DNA from: Alphaproteobacteria bacterium
GTDB taxonomy: Bacteria > Pseudomonadota > Alphaproteobacteria > RF32 > CAG-239
DNA length: 12,558 nucleotides
Assembly (NCBI GenBank): GCA_017546885.1
Contig: JAFYRQ010000007.1
Span: 1-12,558, forward strand
Direction: 5' to 3'
A program made the position numbers and the translations under genes. Position 1 is the stretch's first letter. Each line of letters begins with the position of its first letter. Below are positions 1 through 7,028 of the stretch, piece by piece. A model generated the notes under the pieces. That model made no database searches. It saw nothing but the letters and a program-made list of their open reading frames with translations, and was not told the origin of the DNA.

Positions 1-288
1 GAATGTGAATTTGTTCTTTCAACTTCAATGCACGGACTTATTGCTGCTGATTCTTTCGGTATCCCTAATCAATGGCTCACAGTATCAGACAAGCTTACCG
101 GCGGAGAGTATAAGTTCAAAGACTATTACTCAGTATTTGATATTACTCCAAAGGCTCTGACTGCTGATGATGTTAAAAATCTTAATCAAAATCAAATTGA
201 TGATTTAGCAAACCAATACAAAATAAATTATGCGCAAGTTGAAGAAGTTCAAAACGATTTGTTGGAAGCTTTATCAAATATTGCATAA
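1..288 (+). CDS. Polysaccharide pyruvyl transferase family protein, C-terminal fragment
   Basis: The reading frame is open from the first base, so the gene begins outside the window; 95 C-terminal residues are visible, ending at TAA 286-288. The segment SMHGLIAADSFGIPNQW followed by SDKLTGG-x-(Y/F)KFKDYYSVFDI matches what I know of the C-terminal lobe of the polysaccharide pyruvyl transferase family (ExoV/CsaB type), where an S-S-L/M-H-G-x-I-x-A-x-A/S-x-G-I-P block lies in the nucleotide-sugar-binding half of a GT-B-like fold. Known members transfer pyruvate from PEP as a ketal onto sugars of exopolysaccharides or cell-wall polymers. The substrate cannot be told from this fragment, and the tail (last ~40 residues, Asn/Asp/Gln-rich) is not diagnostic. 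The gene runs convergently towards ssb and ends at a shared terminator hairpin. Confidence 0.75.
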   Translation, partial: ECEFVLSTSMHGLIAADSFGIPNQWLTVSDKLTGGEYKFKDYYSVFDITPKALTADDVKNLNQNQIDDLANQYKINYAQVEEVQNDLLEALSNIA

Positions 289-290
289 CA

Positions 291-320
291 AAAAAACTCG
301 GGAAAATCCCGAGTTCTTTT
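291..320. terminator. Bidirectional rho-independent terminator between pyruvyl transferase and ssb
   Basis: A perfect 9-bp stem, AACTCGGGA at 295-303 and TCCCGAGTT at 307-315, closes a 3-nt loop. It is preceded by an A run (291-296), which is a U tract on the minus strand, and followed by CTTTT on plus. It lies 6 nt after the plus-strand stop codon and 24 nt beyond the ssb stop, so it serves both convergent genes. Confidence 0.9.
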
Positions 321-339
321 ATTACATTTAGTTATATTT

Positions 340-795
340 CTAGAAAGGAATATCGTCATCAATAGGAGCAGTTGCCGGAGCAGAATCCCATCCGTTTGAT
401 GCAGATGCAGAAAATACGTCTCCGCCTGAAGAAGCACCTTCACCACGTCCGTCAAGCATTACCAATGTTCCTGTATAGTTTTGCAAAACAATCTCTGTTG
501 TGTATCTCTTTTGACCGTTAGCATCGTCCCAAGAGCGTGTTTGCAATTGACCTTCAATATAAACTTTTGAGCCTTTACGCAAAAATCTTTCTGCAACATC
601 AGCTAACTGGTTATTAAAAATAACTACACGATGCCATTCGGTTCTGTCTTTTCTTTCTCCGGAAACTTTATCTTTCCATGTATCGGTTGTAGCAACACTC
701 AAATTAACAACTTTGCTACCGTTTTGTGTTGTATTAACTCTCGGATCATCACCAAGATTACCGACCAAAATCACTTTGTTTATACTTCCAGCCAT
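340..795 (-). CDS. ssb: Single-stranded DNA-binding protein
   Basis: A 151-residue SSB of normal bacterial length. The N-terminal OB-fold starts MAGSINKVILVGNLGDDPRV, continues with a TEWHRVV strand (about residues 52-58) and the K-G-S-K-V-Y-I-E-G-Q-L-Q-T-R-S-W segment (about 74-89), and ends near residue 115. A short Gly/Ser/Ala-rich linker follows, then the acidic tip DDDIPF that docks SSB partners such as DNA Pol III chi, RecQ and PriA in characterised homologues. It coats ssDNA as a tetramer during replication and repair. The ATG at 795 is preceded by a purine-rich GAGAG. It lies downstream of the binding-protein gene on the same strand but has its own promoter candidate. Proximity to uvrA and gyrA is usual in Alphaproteobacteria. 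Confidence 0.97.
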   Translation of the reverse strand: MAGSINKVILVGNLGDDPRVNTTQNGSKVVNLSVATTDTWKDKVSGERKDRTEWHRVVIFNNQLADVAERFLRKGSKVYIEGQLQTRSWDDANGQKRYTTEIVLQNYTGTLVMLDGRGEGASSGGDVFSASASNGWDSAPATAPIDDDIPF

Positions 796-832
796 TTTTT
801 CTCTCTTTTTCTCTAAAATTAAAACTACTACG

Positions 833-860
833 AATATAATTTAATTAATATTATAGTCAA
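833..860 (-). promoter_or_regulatory. Candidate sigma70 promoter of ssb
   Basis: On the minus strand TTGACT (860-855) is followed after 16 nt by TATATT (838-833), predicting a start near 826 and a leader of about 30 nt before the ssb ATG at 795. It sits right behind the stop codon of the upstream binding-protein gene. No SOS box of the alphaproteobacterial GTTC-N7-GTTC type was seen. Confidence 0.55.
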
Positions 861-867
861 AAACAAA

Positions 868-1986
868 TCAATATACCTGTGTATATTCGCCATCACGAAT
901 ACGATAAATAACATAAGGCAATGATTTTTCAGGAATACCGTTAATAAATGTTACGGTATCCCATCCGGTATTAATCGGATTTGCTTCAAGTTGTTTTAAG
1001 ATTTTATCATATTTGAATGATTTTGTTTCTTTTACCAGATTTGACCACATTTTTACCGACAAATATCCGTAAGGCATCAATCCTTCCGGCTCAATTCCCC
1101 ATAAACGAAGTCTGACCAAGCTTGAAGCAAAATTCGGATTTTGTGTTAAAGGCGGTAAAGACATCATAAAACTGTCTTCTGATAAATCTTTCATTTTACG
1201 GGCAAATTTCTTATTTAAGTGGTATCTGTCCGCAAAAACAACAATTTCAGAATCCATTGTTTTTAATTTTTCAATTGTCTTTATGATATTATCATGTGTT
1301 CCCAAAATATAAACGAGAGTAGCCTCACCGTCTGTTGCCTTTGATACGGCGGCATCAATATCTCCACCTTGCTCTGCATAGTTAATAAGAACTAAATTAC
1401 CCTTACTTTCAGGTTTTTCATATTCGAGTCTGATAGTATCGGCAACCGAAGTCATATCCATATCTTTTCCGTCATAAAATACGGCCATTGTATGTTGCGG
1501 ATAGTGAGAAAAAACAAAACGTGTTAATTCTTTTGCCTGTTCTTCTTTATACCCGGTAAAGTGGATTATTCCTTTATGTGCGCGATTATATCTGGCTTTA
1601 CTTACGCTTGTCGGGTGCACTTGCAAAATTTTTGCTTTTGCCAACAATTCTGCAACATCATCGGCAGCATTGTTACAGGTAGGACCGATTACCATATAAA
1701 TCTTATTATCCGCAACCTTATTCAGTGACATCATTTGTGCAGCCGAAAGAGAAAGATTGTCATCACAAGGGTCGTCAATCGGTAAAAGATTTATCTTTTT
1801 ACCTTGCAAACCGCCACGATTATTAATCTCATCAACCGCAATTTTTGCACCGTTAATCAATTCTTCGCTAAAATATTTATAGTCGTTACCCATAGGAGTA
1901 ATAACCGCAATATTTATTTCTGCAAAAGCATTAAACGGAGAGAGTAACACAGCTCCCAACAATATATTTCTAAAAAAGTTCTTCAT
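868..1986 (-). CDS. Periplasmic ABC transporter substrate-binding protein, branched-chain amino acid (LivJ/LivK) type
   Basis: A 372-residue exported protein. The signal peptide is MKNFFRNILLGAVLLSPFNAFA with probable signal peptidase I cleavage after AFA (residue 22). There is no lipobox Cys. The mature part begins INIAVITPMGNDYKYF, then LINGAKIAVDEINNRGGLQGKKI, the classic start of the Peripla_BP_6 type I fold. A VIGPTCNNAADDVAELLAKAKI segment (about residues 99-120) is the usual ligand-loop/helix region. Family members bind Leu/Ile/Val, amides or other small metabolites for ABC import; the ligand here is unknown. No liv permease or ATPase gene is nearby, so it is an orphan binding protein, or a sensor or partner of a transporter elsewhere. 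It ends in TGA at 868-870; the same frame stays open for 8 more sense codons to a TAA, which matters for the gyrA TGA question. It is divergent from uvrA. Confidence 0.88.
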   Translation of the reverse strand: MKNFFRNILLGAVLLSPFNAFAEINIAVITPMGNDYKYFSEELINGAKIAVDEINNRGGLQGKKINLLPIDDPCDDNLSLSAAQMMSLNKVADNKIYMVIGPTCNNAADDVAELLAKAKILQVHPTSVSKARYNRAHKGIIHFTGYKEEQAKELTRFVFSHYPQHTMAVFYDGKDMDMTSVADTIRLEYEKPESKGNLVLINYAEQGGDIDAAVSKATDGEATLVYILGTHDNIIKTIEKLKTMDSEIVVFADRYHLNKKFARKMKDLSEDSFMMSLPPLTQNPNFASSLVRLRLWGIEPEGLMPYGYLSVKMWSNLVKETKSFKYDKILKQLEANPINTGWDTVTFINGIPEKSLPYVIYRIRDGEYTQVY

Positions 1987-2025
1987 TTCGTTCTTCTTTA
2001 TTTATTTTAGTACTAAACTCTACCA

Positions 2026-2054
2026 ATATTAACTAATTTTTAATATATTGGCAA
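2026..2054 (-). promoter_or_regulatory. Candidate promoter of the substrate-binding protein gene
   Basis: Minus-strand TTGCCA (2054-2049) and TAATAT (2031-2026) are separated by 17 nt, giving a start near 2019 and a leader of about 33 nt. The leader carries an AAAGAAG purine stretch about 7 nt before the ATG at 1986. Confidence 0.5.
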
Positions 2055-2070
2055 GCACAAAGCATTGTTA

Positions 2071-2100
2071 TTGACAAAATATCGCTTTTATTTGCTTATT
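2071..2100 (+). promoter_or_regulatory. Candidate promoter of uvrA
   Basis: A consensus -35 TTGACA lies at 2071-2076. The best -10 choices at 17-18 nt spacing (GCTTAT 2094-2099, CTTATT 2095-2100) are weak. It lies inside the upstream in-frame extension of uvrA, which supports the ATG at 2161 as the true start. No LexA box of the GTTC-N7-GTTC kind was seen here. Confidence 0.35.
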
Positions 2101-2160
2101 TTAGGGATTTTTGTTGCTAAATTTGTTGTTGCTGTCTATATTTTTCACAGGAGATTTATA

Positions 2161-4968
2161 ATGGAATATATAGATATAAAAGGCGCAAGAGAGCATAATC
2201 TTAAAGATATTGATATAAAAATTCCAAAAAACAAGCTGACGGTAATAACAGGTATATCCGGTTCAGGAAAATCATCTTTGGCCTTTGATACAATCTATGC
2301 GGAAGGTCAACGCAGATATGTGGAAAGCCTTTCAGCTTATGCGCGCCAATTTTTAGACCTAATGAAAAAGCCCGAAGTAGACTCTATTGAGGGATTGTCG
2401 CCTGCCATTTCCATTGAACAAAAAACAACCTCCCACAATCCGCGTTCAACAGTCGGCACAATTACCGAAATATACGATTATATGCGTCTGTTATGGGCAA
2501 GAGCAGGAACCCCCTATTCTCCGGCCACAGGTCTTCCGATTGAATCTCAAACCGTTTCACAAATGACCGATGCGATTATAACAATGCCGGAAGGAAGCAA
2601 AATTATGCTTTTGGCTCCGATAGCTCGAGGTAAAAAAGGAGAATTCAAAAAAGAATTTGAAAATTTACAAAGACAAGGATTTCAGCGAATAAAAATTGAC
2701 GGAGAAGTTTATAGCCTTGACGAAACTCCGGAATTAAACAAAAATCAAAAACATAACATTGAAGTTATTGTCGACAGAATTGTAGTTAAACCCGGGCTTG
2801 AAGAACGCTTATCACAATCAATCGAAACAGCTTTAAAGTTAAGTGACGGACTATTGTTTGTTGAAAACATAAGCGCCGGAGAAACAAAAACTTATTCATC
2901 TAAATTTGCTTGTCCCGTTTCGGGTTTTACCATTGAAGAAATTGAGCCAAGATTATTTTCATTTAACAATCCTTATGGTGCATGCCCTCATTGCGACGGT
3001 ATCGGTGCAAGACTTTATATGGATCCGGATTTGATTGTTCCTAATCCTAATTTATCTTTATCAAAAGGTGCTATTGCCCCTTGGGATGCCGGACGTTCTG
3101 CTTTTTATAATCAAACAATTACATCTTTGTGCGATTTTTTACGAATAGACAGTAAAATGCCATGGAAAGATATTCCGGAAAAGGCAAAAAACATCATTCT
3201 TTACGGTTCAGGAAATGTATGTGTGCCGATGTATTATTCTCGTTTTGTAACCGATAAGCCTTTTGAAGGGGTAATCCCTAATATGGAACGAAGATTTTTA
3301 GAAACCGACTCGAACTGGGTAAGAGAAGAGTTTTCAAAGTATCAATCTTCGGCAACATGTGATTATTGCAAAGGTAAACGGCTAAAACCGGAGGCTTTGG
3401 CTATAAAAATATGCGGACTTGATATTATGGATGCCTCAGAAATGTCAATTAAACAAGCTTTGGAATGGTTTTCGAAAGTAGAAGAACAATTATCGCCTAA
3501 AAAAGCTGAAATTGCCTCTAAAATCTTAAAAGAAATAATTGAACGTCTGCAATTTCTGAATAACGTCGGACTTGATTATTTAACACTTTCCAGACAATCC
3601 GGTTCATTGTCCGGCGGAGAAGCTCAAAGAATACGTTTAGCCTCGCAAATAGGTTCCGGATTAACCGGTGTTATGTATGTTTTAGATGAACCGTCAATCG
3701 GTTTACATCAAAGAGATAATGACCGCTTGTTGTCAACATTAAACAGATTGAGGGATATAGGAAACACGGTTATTGTTGTAGAACATGACGAAGATGCAAT
3801 TAAATCAGCTGATTTTTTGGTTGATATGGGACCCGGAGCCGGCGAAAACGGCGGTAAAGTTATGGCTTTAGGTAGTGTTGATGAGGTATTAAAAAATCCT
3901 GACAGTATTACGGCACAATATATTACCGGTAAAAAAGAAATATCTGTTCCTATTCGTCGCAGAAGCGGTAACGGAAAGTTTATTGAAATTACCGGTGCTA
4001 AAACCAATAATCTTAAAAACGTTGACTTAAAAATTCCGTTAGGAACATTTACTTGCGTTACCGGTGTTTCGGGAGGAGGAAAATCTTCTCTTATTTTAGA
4101 AACACTTTTTAAGGCTATCAATAAGGAACTTAACGGAAGCCGTGAACACGCAGGAAAATATGACAAGTTGTCAGGGCTTGAAAATATTGACAAGGTTATA
4201 GATATAGACCAGTCTCCCATCGGAAGGACACCTCGTTCTAATCCGGCAACTTATACCGGTGTATTTTCTTATATCAGAGAATGGTTTGCCGGACTTCCTG
4301 AAGCAAAAGCAAGAGGATATTCTGCCGGAAGATTTTCGTTTAATGTTGCCGGAGGCAGATGTGAAGCTTGTCAAGGCGATGGTGTTACAAAAATAGAAAT
4401 GCACTTTTTGCCTGATGTTTATGTTGCTTGCGATGTTTGTAAAGGAAAACGTTTTAATCGAGAAACCTTGGAAGTGAAATACAAAGGAAAATCAATTGCT
4501 GATGTTCTAGATATGACTGTTGATGAGGCTCATACATTTTTTGAAGCTATTCCTTCCATTAAAAATCGTCTGGAGCTTTTGCAAAAGGTAGGATTAGGAT
4601 ATATCCATCTCGGACAATCGGCAACTACATTATCGGGCGGTGAAGCTCAGAGAATTAAGTTGTCTAAAGAATTATCAAAGAAAGCAACCGGAAAAACTTT
4701 ATATATTTTAGATGAACCGACAACAGGTCTCCATTTTGATGATATAAATAAACTGCTAAAAGTGTTGCAGGCACTTGTCGAGCAAGGAAATACCGTAGTC
4801 GTTATCGAACATAATCTCGATGTTATAAAAGTTGCGGATTATATAGTTGATATGGGACCGGAAGGCGGTGACGGAGGCGGAAAAATTGTTGTTCAAGGAA
4901 CTCCTGAAGAAGTTGCAAAATCGAAAAAAAGTTATACGGCAAAATATTTACGAGAAAAATTAAAATAA
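2161..4968 (+). CDS. uvrA: UvrABC excinuclease subunit A
   Basis: UvrA is the damage-scanning ABC-type ATPase dimer of nucleotide excision repair; it loads UvrB on lesions. The 935 residues match the usual length. The order is typical: Walker A GISGSGKSS (31-39); the UvrB-binding and insertion domains; a zinc-binding module containing CPHC; the signature LSGGEAQRI, then Walker B VLDEPSIGLH; a second Walker A GVSGGGKSS; a second zinc module CEAC...CDVC with about 20 residues between pairs; and a second LSGGEAQRI with ILDEPTTGLH. The start is ATG 2161 with AGGAG 9 nt upstream. The frame stays open upstream to a TTG at 2065, but that 32-residue extension is hydrophobic and contains the promoter. 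One oddity: the first pair of the zinc module reads CPVS rather than CPxC, a variant I associate with Alphaproteobacteria. Transcription ends at a strong hairpin. Confidence 0.98.
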   Translation: MEYIDIKGAREHNLKDIDIKIPKNKLTVITGISGSGKSSLAFDTIYAEGQRRYVESLSAYARQFLDLMKKPEVDSIEGLSPAISIEQKTTSHNPRSTVGTITEIYDYMRLLWARAGTPYSPATGLPIESQTVSQMTDAIITMPEGSKIMLLAPIARGKKGEFKKEFENLQRQGFQRIKIDGEVYSLDETPELNKNQKHNIEVIVDRIVVKPGLEERLSQSIETALKLSDGLLFVENISAGETKTYSSKFACPVSGFTIEEIEPRLFSFNNPYGACPHCDGIGARLYMDPDLIVPNPNLSLSKGAIAPWDAGRSAFYNQTITSLCDFLRIDSKMPWKDIPEKAKNIILYGSGNVCVPMYYSRFVTDKPFEGVIPNMERRFLETDSNWVREEFSKYQSSATCDYCKGKRLKPEALAIKICGLDIMDASEMSIKQALEWFSKVEEQLSPKKAEIASKILKEIIERLQFLNNVGLDYLTLSRQSGSLSGGEAQRIRLASQIGSGLTGVMYVLDEPSIGLHQRDNDRLLSTLNRLRDIGNTVIVVEHDEDAIKSADFLVDMGPGAGENGGKVMALGSVDEVLKNPDSITAQYITGKKEISVPIRRRSGNGKFIEITGAKTNNLKNVDLKIPLGTFTCVTGVSGGGKSSLILETLFKAINKELNGSREHAGKYDKLSGLENIDKVIDIDQSPIGRTPRSNPATYTGVFSYIREWFAGLPEAKARGYSAGRFSFNVAGGRCEACQGDGVTKIEMHFLPDVYVACDVCKGKRFNRETLEVKYKGKSIADVLDMTVDEAHTFFEAIPSIKNRLELLQKVGLGYIHLGQSATTLSGGEAQRIKLSKELSKKATGKTLYILDEPTTGLHFDDINKLLKVLQALVEQGNTVVVIEHNLDVIKVADYIVDMGPEGGDGGGKIVVQGTPEEVAKSKKSYTAKYLREKLK

Positions 4969-4970
4969 AA

Positions 4971-5010
4971 AAATCAAACCGCTTTGAGCAATAAATCAAA
5001 GCGGTCTTTT
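4971..5010. terminator. Terminator of uvrA, bidirectional with the small gene at 5027
   Basis: A 10-bp perfect stem, ACCGCTTTGA (4978-4987) and TCAAAGCGGT (4996-5005), has an 8-nt loop and is followed by CTTTT on plus. On minus it is followed by GATTTTTTT (complement of 4967-4975), so it can also end transcription of the convergent minus-strand genes. Confidence 0.9.
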
Positions 5011-5026
5011 GTTAATATTTGATGCG

Positions 5027-5182
5027 CTATCGCCCACCTTTTAATTGTTTTAGAATTTTTGAATATCTTGCACAGATTGCTTCATAATTTTCTTTTGAAA
5101 TTAATCCTTCGGCAAAACTGTGTCGGTAATAGTCCAACTTGCTTTCTACAAGTGAGACATCTGCATAGATAGTTTTTTCCAT
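5027..5182 (-). CDS. Small 51-aa protein, SHOCT-like C-terminal motif, function unknown
   Basis: The protein runs MEKTIYADVS... to ...KQLKGGR and ends at TAG 5027-5029. It is soluble, charged and probably helical. The segment FAEGLISKENYEAICARYSKI resembles the SHOCT motif (G-L-I-[ST]-x-E-x-[FY]-E-x-x-K-x), a short helical hairpin usually found at protein C-termini; here it makes up nearly the whole protein. The frame can be extended upstream to a TTG at 5239, giving 70 aa, but that part overlaps a near-consensus promoter (-10 at 5224-5219), so the ATG at 5182 is the better start. No clear Shine-Dalgarno precedes either start, which lowers confidence. It is downstream of the transglutaminase-fold gene (85-bp gap) with no terminator between, so read-through from that operon is also possible. 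Confidence 0.55.
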   Translation of the reverse strand: MEKTIYADVSLVESKLDYYRHSFAEGLISKENYEAICARYSKILKQLKGGR

Positions 5183-5218
5183 AGCTAATAAGGTATAAAT
5201 TATAAAATAACTTTGCAG

Positions 5219-5247
5219 GATATATATTATTTTGTCCAATATGTCAA
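5219..5247 (-). promoter_or_regulatory. Near-consensus sigma70 promoter for the 51-aa gene
   Basis: Minus-strand TTGACA (5247-5242), a 17-nt spacer, then TATATC (5224-5219). The predicted start is near 5212, giving about a 30-nt leader to the ATG at 5182. This is the best-matching promoter in the window. Confidence 0.6.
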
Positions 5248-5267
5248 TACCGATTTTATATCTTCGT

Positions 5268-6110
5268 TTATCTATTTTTTTGAGCGGCTTGGTTCAAAGC
5301 ATCTAAATTAACAACTTTTATTCCTTGAATTGTCGGATTCTTCTTGCAATATCCAAGACATAGATTTTCATCGGTTTGGGATAAATCAGCTCCCCTAAAA
5401 CCCAGCATTTTTGATTCATTACCATTTGCTACTTCAAGGAACTCCTCATGTGTCAGACCTGTATTATATACTCTGGGCATTGAACACTCTCTCGAATTAA
5501 ACGGATCTAATAAAAACATTTTTCCGTTATCTTCAATCATTAAAAAGTGGTGATCCTCAGTAGGTTTCCATGTTGTTATTTCTTCTCCATCTTTATCTGT
5601 AAATGTTTTTCCTTGCTGTAATGCTCCAGAACATAAATACGATTTTATGCCGCAAGATTGCAGATATGCCTGTGATAAAATAGAACTTTCCGTACACATT
5701 CCCATACCGCTAAACATCATAGTTGATAGCTTTATACCATCCTTGTTTTTTGAATCGCGTAAAATTCCCATTCTTTTTTCTTCGTCAGTATTTACATTAA
5801 GCATTAATATTTCATCTTGAATACAGGAGATTCTCAAATATAATTCCGGTGTGATACCTAACTCTTCTGCTTCTTTTCTGATGTTTCTATATGTAGATAC
5901 ACCTCCAAAATGTCTGTTTCGTTTTTTATATTCATACCTTGAAGTAGCTCTTTCAAAAATTTCAGAAAAAGAAGATATATCCGCAATAATATCATATCCT
6001 CCTTCTCTATTAGGAAAGGCTTTCTTATTATACGGAGATGTCGGGATTTTATCTCCTTCCTTTATATCTGTTATTAGCTGACAAATGTCACTCTTATTGG
6101 CTATTTGCAT
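5268..6110 (-). CDS. Transglutaminase-fold (papain-like Cys-His-Asp) protein, third gene of a zeta-kinase operon
   Basis: A 280-residue soluble protein with no signal peptide or membrane segment. Its middle has the order expected of the transglutaminase-like core: Cys139 in GMGMCTESS at the start of a helix, followed by LSQAYLQSCGIKSYLCSG (the 'a-x-L-L-R-x-x-G-I-x-a-x-x-v-x-G' pattern of that fold); His188 in DHHFLMIE; and Asp202 in FLLDPFN. In the superfamily such a triad supports peptidase, deamidase, transamidase or acyl-transfer chemistry; which one applies here is unknown. The N-terminal ~130 residues and the C-terminal tail from about 210 match nothing I recognise. It starts 8 nt after the kinase gene; its AGGTG ribosome-binding site directly abuts the kinase TAG, so the two are probably co-translated. 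Sampled 60-bp lines are about 25-33% GC, lower than the neighbours, hinting at acquired DNA. Confidence 0.75.
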   Translation of the reverse strand: MQIANKSDICQLITDIKEGDKIPTSPYNKKAFPNREGGYDIIADISSFSEIFERATSRYEYKKRNRHFGGVSTYRNIRKEAEELGITPELYLRISCIQDEILMLNVNTDEEKRMGILRDSKNKDGIKLSTMMFSGMGMCTESSILSQAYLQSCGIKSYLCSGALQQGKTFTDKDGEEITTWKPTEDHHFLMIEDNGKMFLLDPFNSRECSMPRVYNTGLTHEEFLEVANGNESKMLGFRGADLSQTDENLCLGYCKKNPTIQGIKVVNLDALNQAAQKNR

Positions 6111-6118
6111 AATAACAC

Positions 6119-6835
6119 CTATTTCGTTGTCTCTACCTCTTCAAGACTTTTAAAAATACGCTTTGTCATATCCATTCTTTTTTTGTCATTCATGCTCAAA
6201 AAATCCTCTTTTGTGATATGAACCATATCTTTGCGAGTTTTACGACCTTTCAATGCCGTATTCATCCATTTCGGATATGTATGGAATACGAGCAATTTTC
6301 TTTCATCCATCATAAAAATAAGCTCATAAGGAGTTTTTTTGGAATTATCAAAAGCCATAGAAACATCGCTTAATCGCAACATATCCGGAAAACGTTTCAT
6401 AATATTGGGAAATCTGCGTTCAATATCATCAGTAGCAACATCGTGTCCTCCGTTTCTAACTCTTTGTTGAACACGCAAATATGACAAATGGGCTGATGAC
6501 AAACCGATAAAAATGGAAGCTATATTAAAGCCCTCTTCTTTAGCCATTTCAATGAGCTTTAAATGTGTTCTTCCCGAGGCGGTTGTTTCATATATAAAGG
6601 TTTGTTTTTTCTCCATTTTTTCACGCAAACGATTGCGAATATTACGCCCTGCTTCAAACATAAAATCGTTCACGTCTCCGTCTTCTCCTGCCAGCTCTTT
6701 AGCTTCATTATCCAAATTTATAAATTCGGCTTTTTTGAAAAACGGATCATCTTTCAAAACCTGATCATAAAAAGTAGATTTACCTGCTCCGTTAGGACCG
6801 GCAATAACAATCATCCACGGTTTTGCTTTAGCCAT
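6119..6835 (-). CDS. Zeta-toxin-family P-loop kinase (predicted ABC-type ATPase/kinase, COG4185-like)
   Basis: A 238-residue protein with Walker A GPNGAGKST (13-21), an Asp in FINLDNE (Asp42) at the place of the catalytic Asp of zeta toxins, IYETTASGRTH (81-91) with the conserved Glu-Thr, and the diagnostic RVRNGGHDV...IERRFP block (125-143) containing the nucleotide/phosphate-sensing arginines. Studied zeta toxins phosphorylate UDP-N-acetylglucosamine and so block peptidoglycan synthesis; this subfamily is less characterised, so the substrate is inferred. The extension beyond residue 180 is basic. The start is ATG 6835 with GGGGG about 6 nt upstream; a TTG at 6850 would add five residues but lies in the ribosome-binding region. 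The start overlaps the stop of the 59-aa upstream gene (ATGGCTAA, 8 nt), the usual antitoxin-toxin order. Confidence 0.88.
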   Translation of the reverse strand: MAKAKPWMIVIAGPNGAGKSTFYDQVLKDDPFFKKAEFINLDNEAKELAGEDGDVNDFMFEAGRNIRNRLREKMEKKQTFIYETTASGRTHLKLIEMAKEEGFNIASIFIGLSSAHLSYLRVQQRVRNGGHDVATDDIERRFPNIMKRFPDMLRLSDVSMAFDNSKKTPYELIFMMDERKLLVFHTYPKWMNTALKGRKTRKDMVHITKEDFLSMNDKKRMDMTKRIFKSLEEVETTK

Positions 6836-7007
6836 TGTAAACCCCCGCAATATGTTCGTTATAGTCTTTATCTAAAGTCACAATGTAACGTGTACCATCT
6901 TCCTCTTCTCTGATGATACAATCGTTTTCCTCGTAATATTTTGGATAAGTATCTATCTCTATTTTACCTTGTAATCTTACAAATTTTCTTTTGAAATATT
7001 CAAACAT
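6828..7007 (-). CDS. 59-aa acidic protein, candidate antitoxin of the zeta-family kinase
   Basis: A short gene read on minus from ATG 7007 to TAA 6828-6830. It begins MFEYFKRKFVRLQGKI and ends NEHIAGVYNG, with 13 Asp/Glu against 9 Lys/Arg, a basic N-terminal stretch and an acidic middle (REEEDG). No helix-turn-helix is apparent; the pattern of alternating hydrophobic residues (RYIVTLDKDY) suggests beta structure. It has the best ribosome-binding site of the block: AGGAG 6 nt before the ATG. It overlaps the kinase start by 8 nt, so translation is coupled. A small, acidic first gene overlapping a toxin gene is the standard antitoxin position, and an inhibitor that binds the kinase is the simplest role. 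I recognise no family; its function is inferred only from position. Confidence 0.75.
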   Translation of the reverse strand: MFEYFKRKFVRLQGKIEIDTYPKYYEENDCIIREEEDGTRYIVTLDKDYNEHIAGVYNG

Positions 7008-7028
7008 TGTTATCTCCTATATTGGGCA

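Noticed and set aside
2065..2160. A 32-residue hydrophobic N-terminal extension of UvrA starting at TTG 2065, which would look like a membrane anchor.
   Set aside because: ATG 2161 has a good AGGAG site and begins exactly as UvrA proteins normally do (Walker A at residue 31); the extension contains a TTGACA promoter element.
1987..2160. A LexA (SOS) operator in the uvrA/binding-protein divergent region.
   Set aside because: Neither GTTC-N7-GTTC nor its complement was found by eye; one GTTC near 1989 has no partner.
3708..4404. Long minus-strand open frames opposite uvrA, and similar frames opposite gyrA and the ELM1-like gene.
   Set aside because: They are antisense shadows of well-identified genes, with no ribosome-binding sites or recognisable domains.
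5183..5239. A 19-residue hydrophobic extension of the 51-aa protein from TTG 5239.
   Set aside because: It overlaps the best promoter in the window (TTGACA-N17-TATATC), whose predicted start lies downstream of that TTG.
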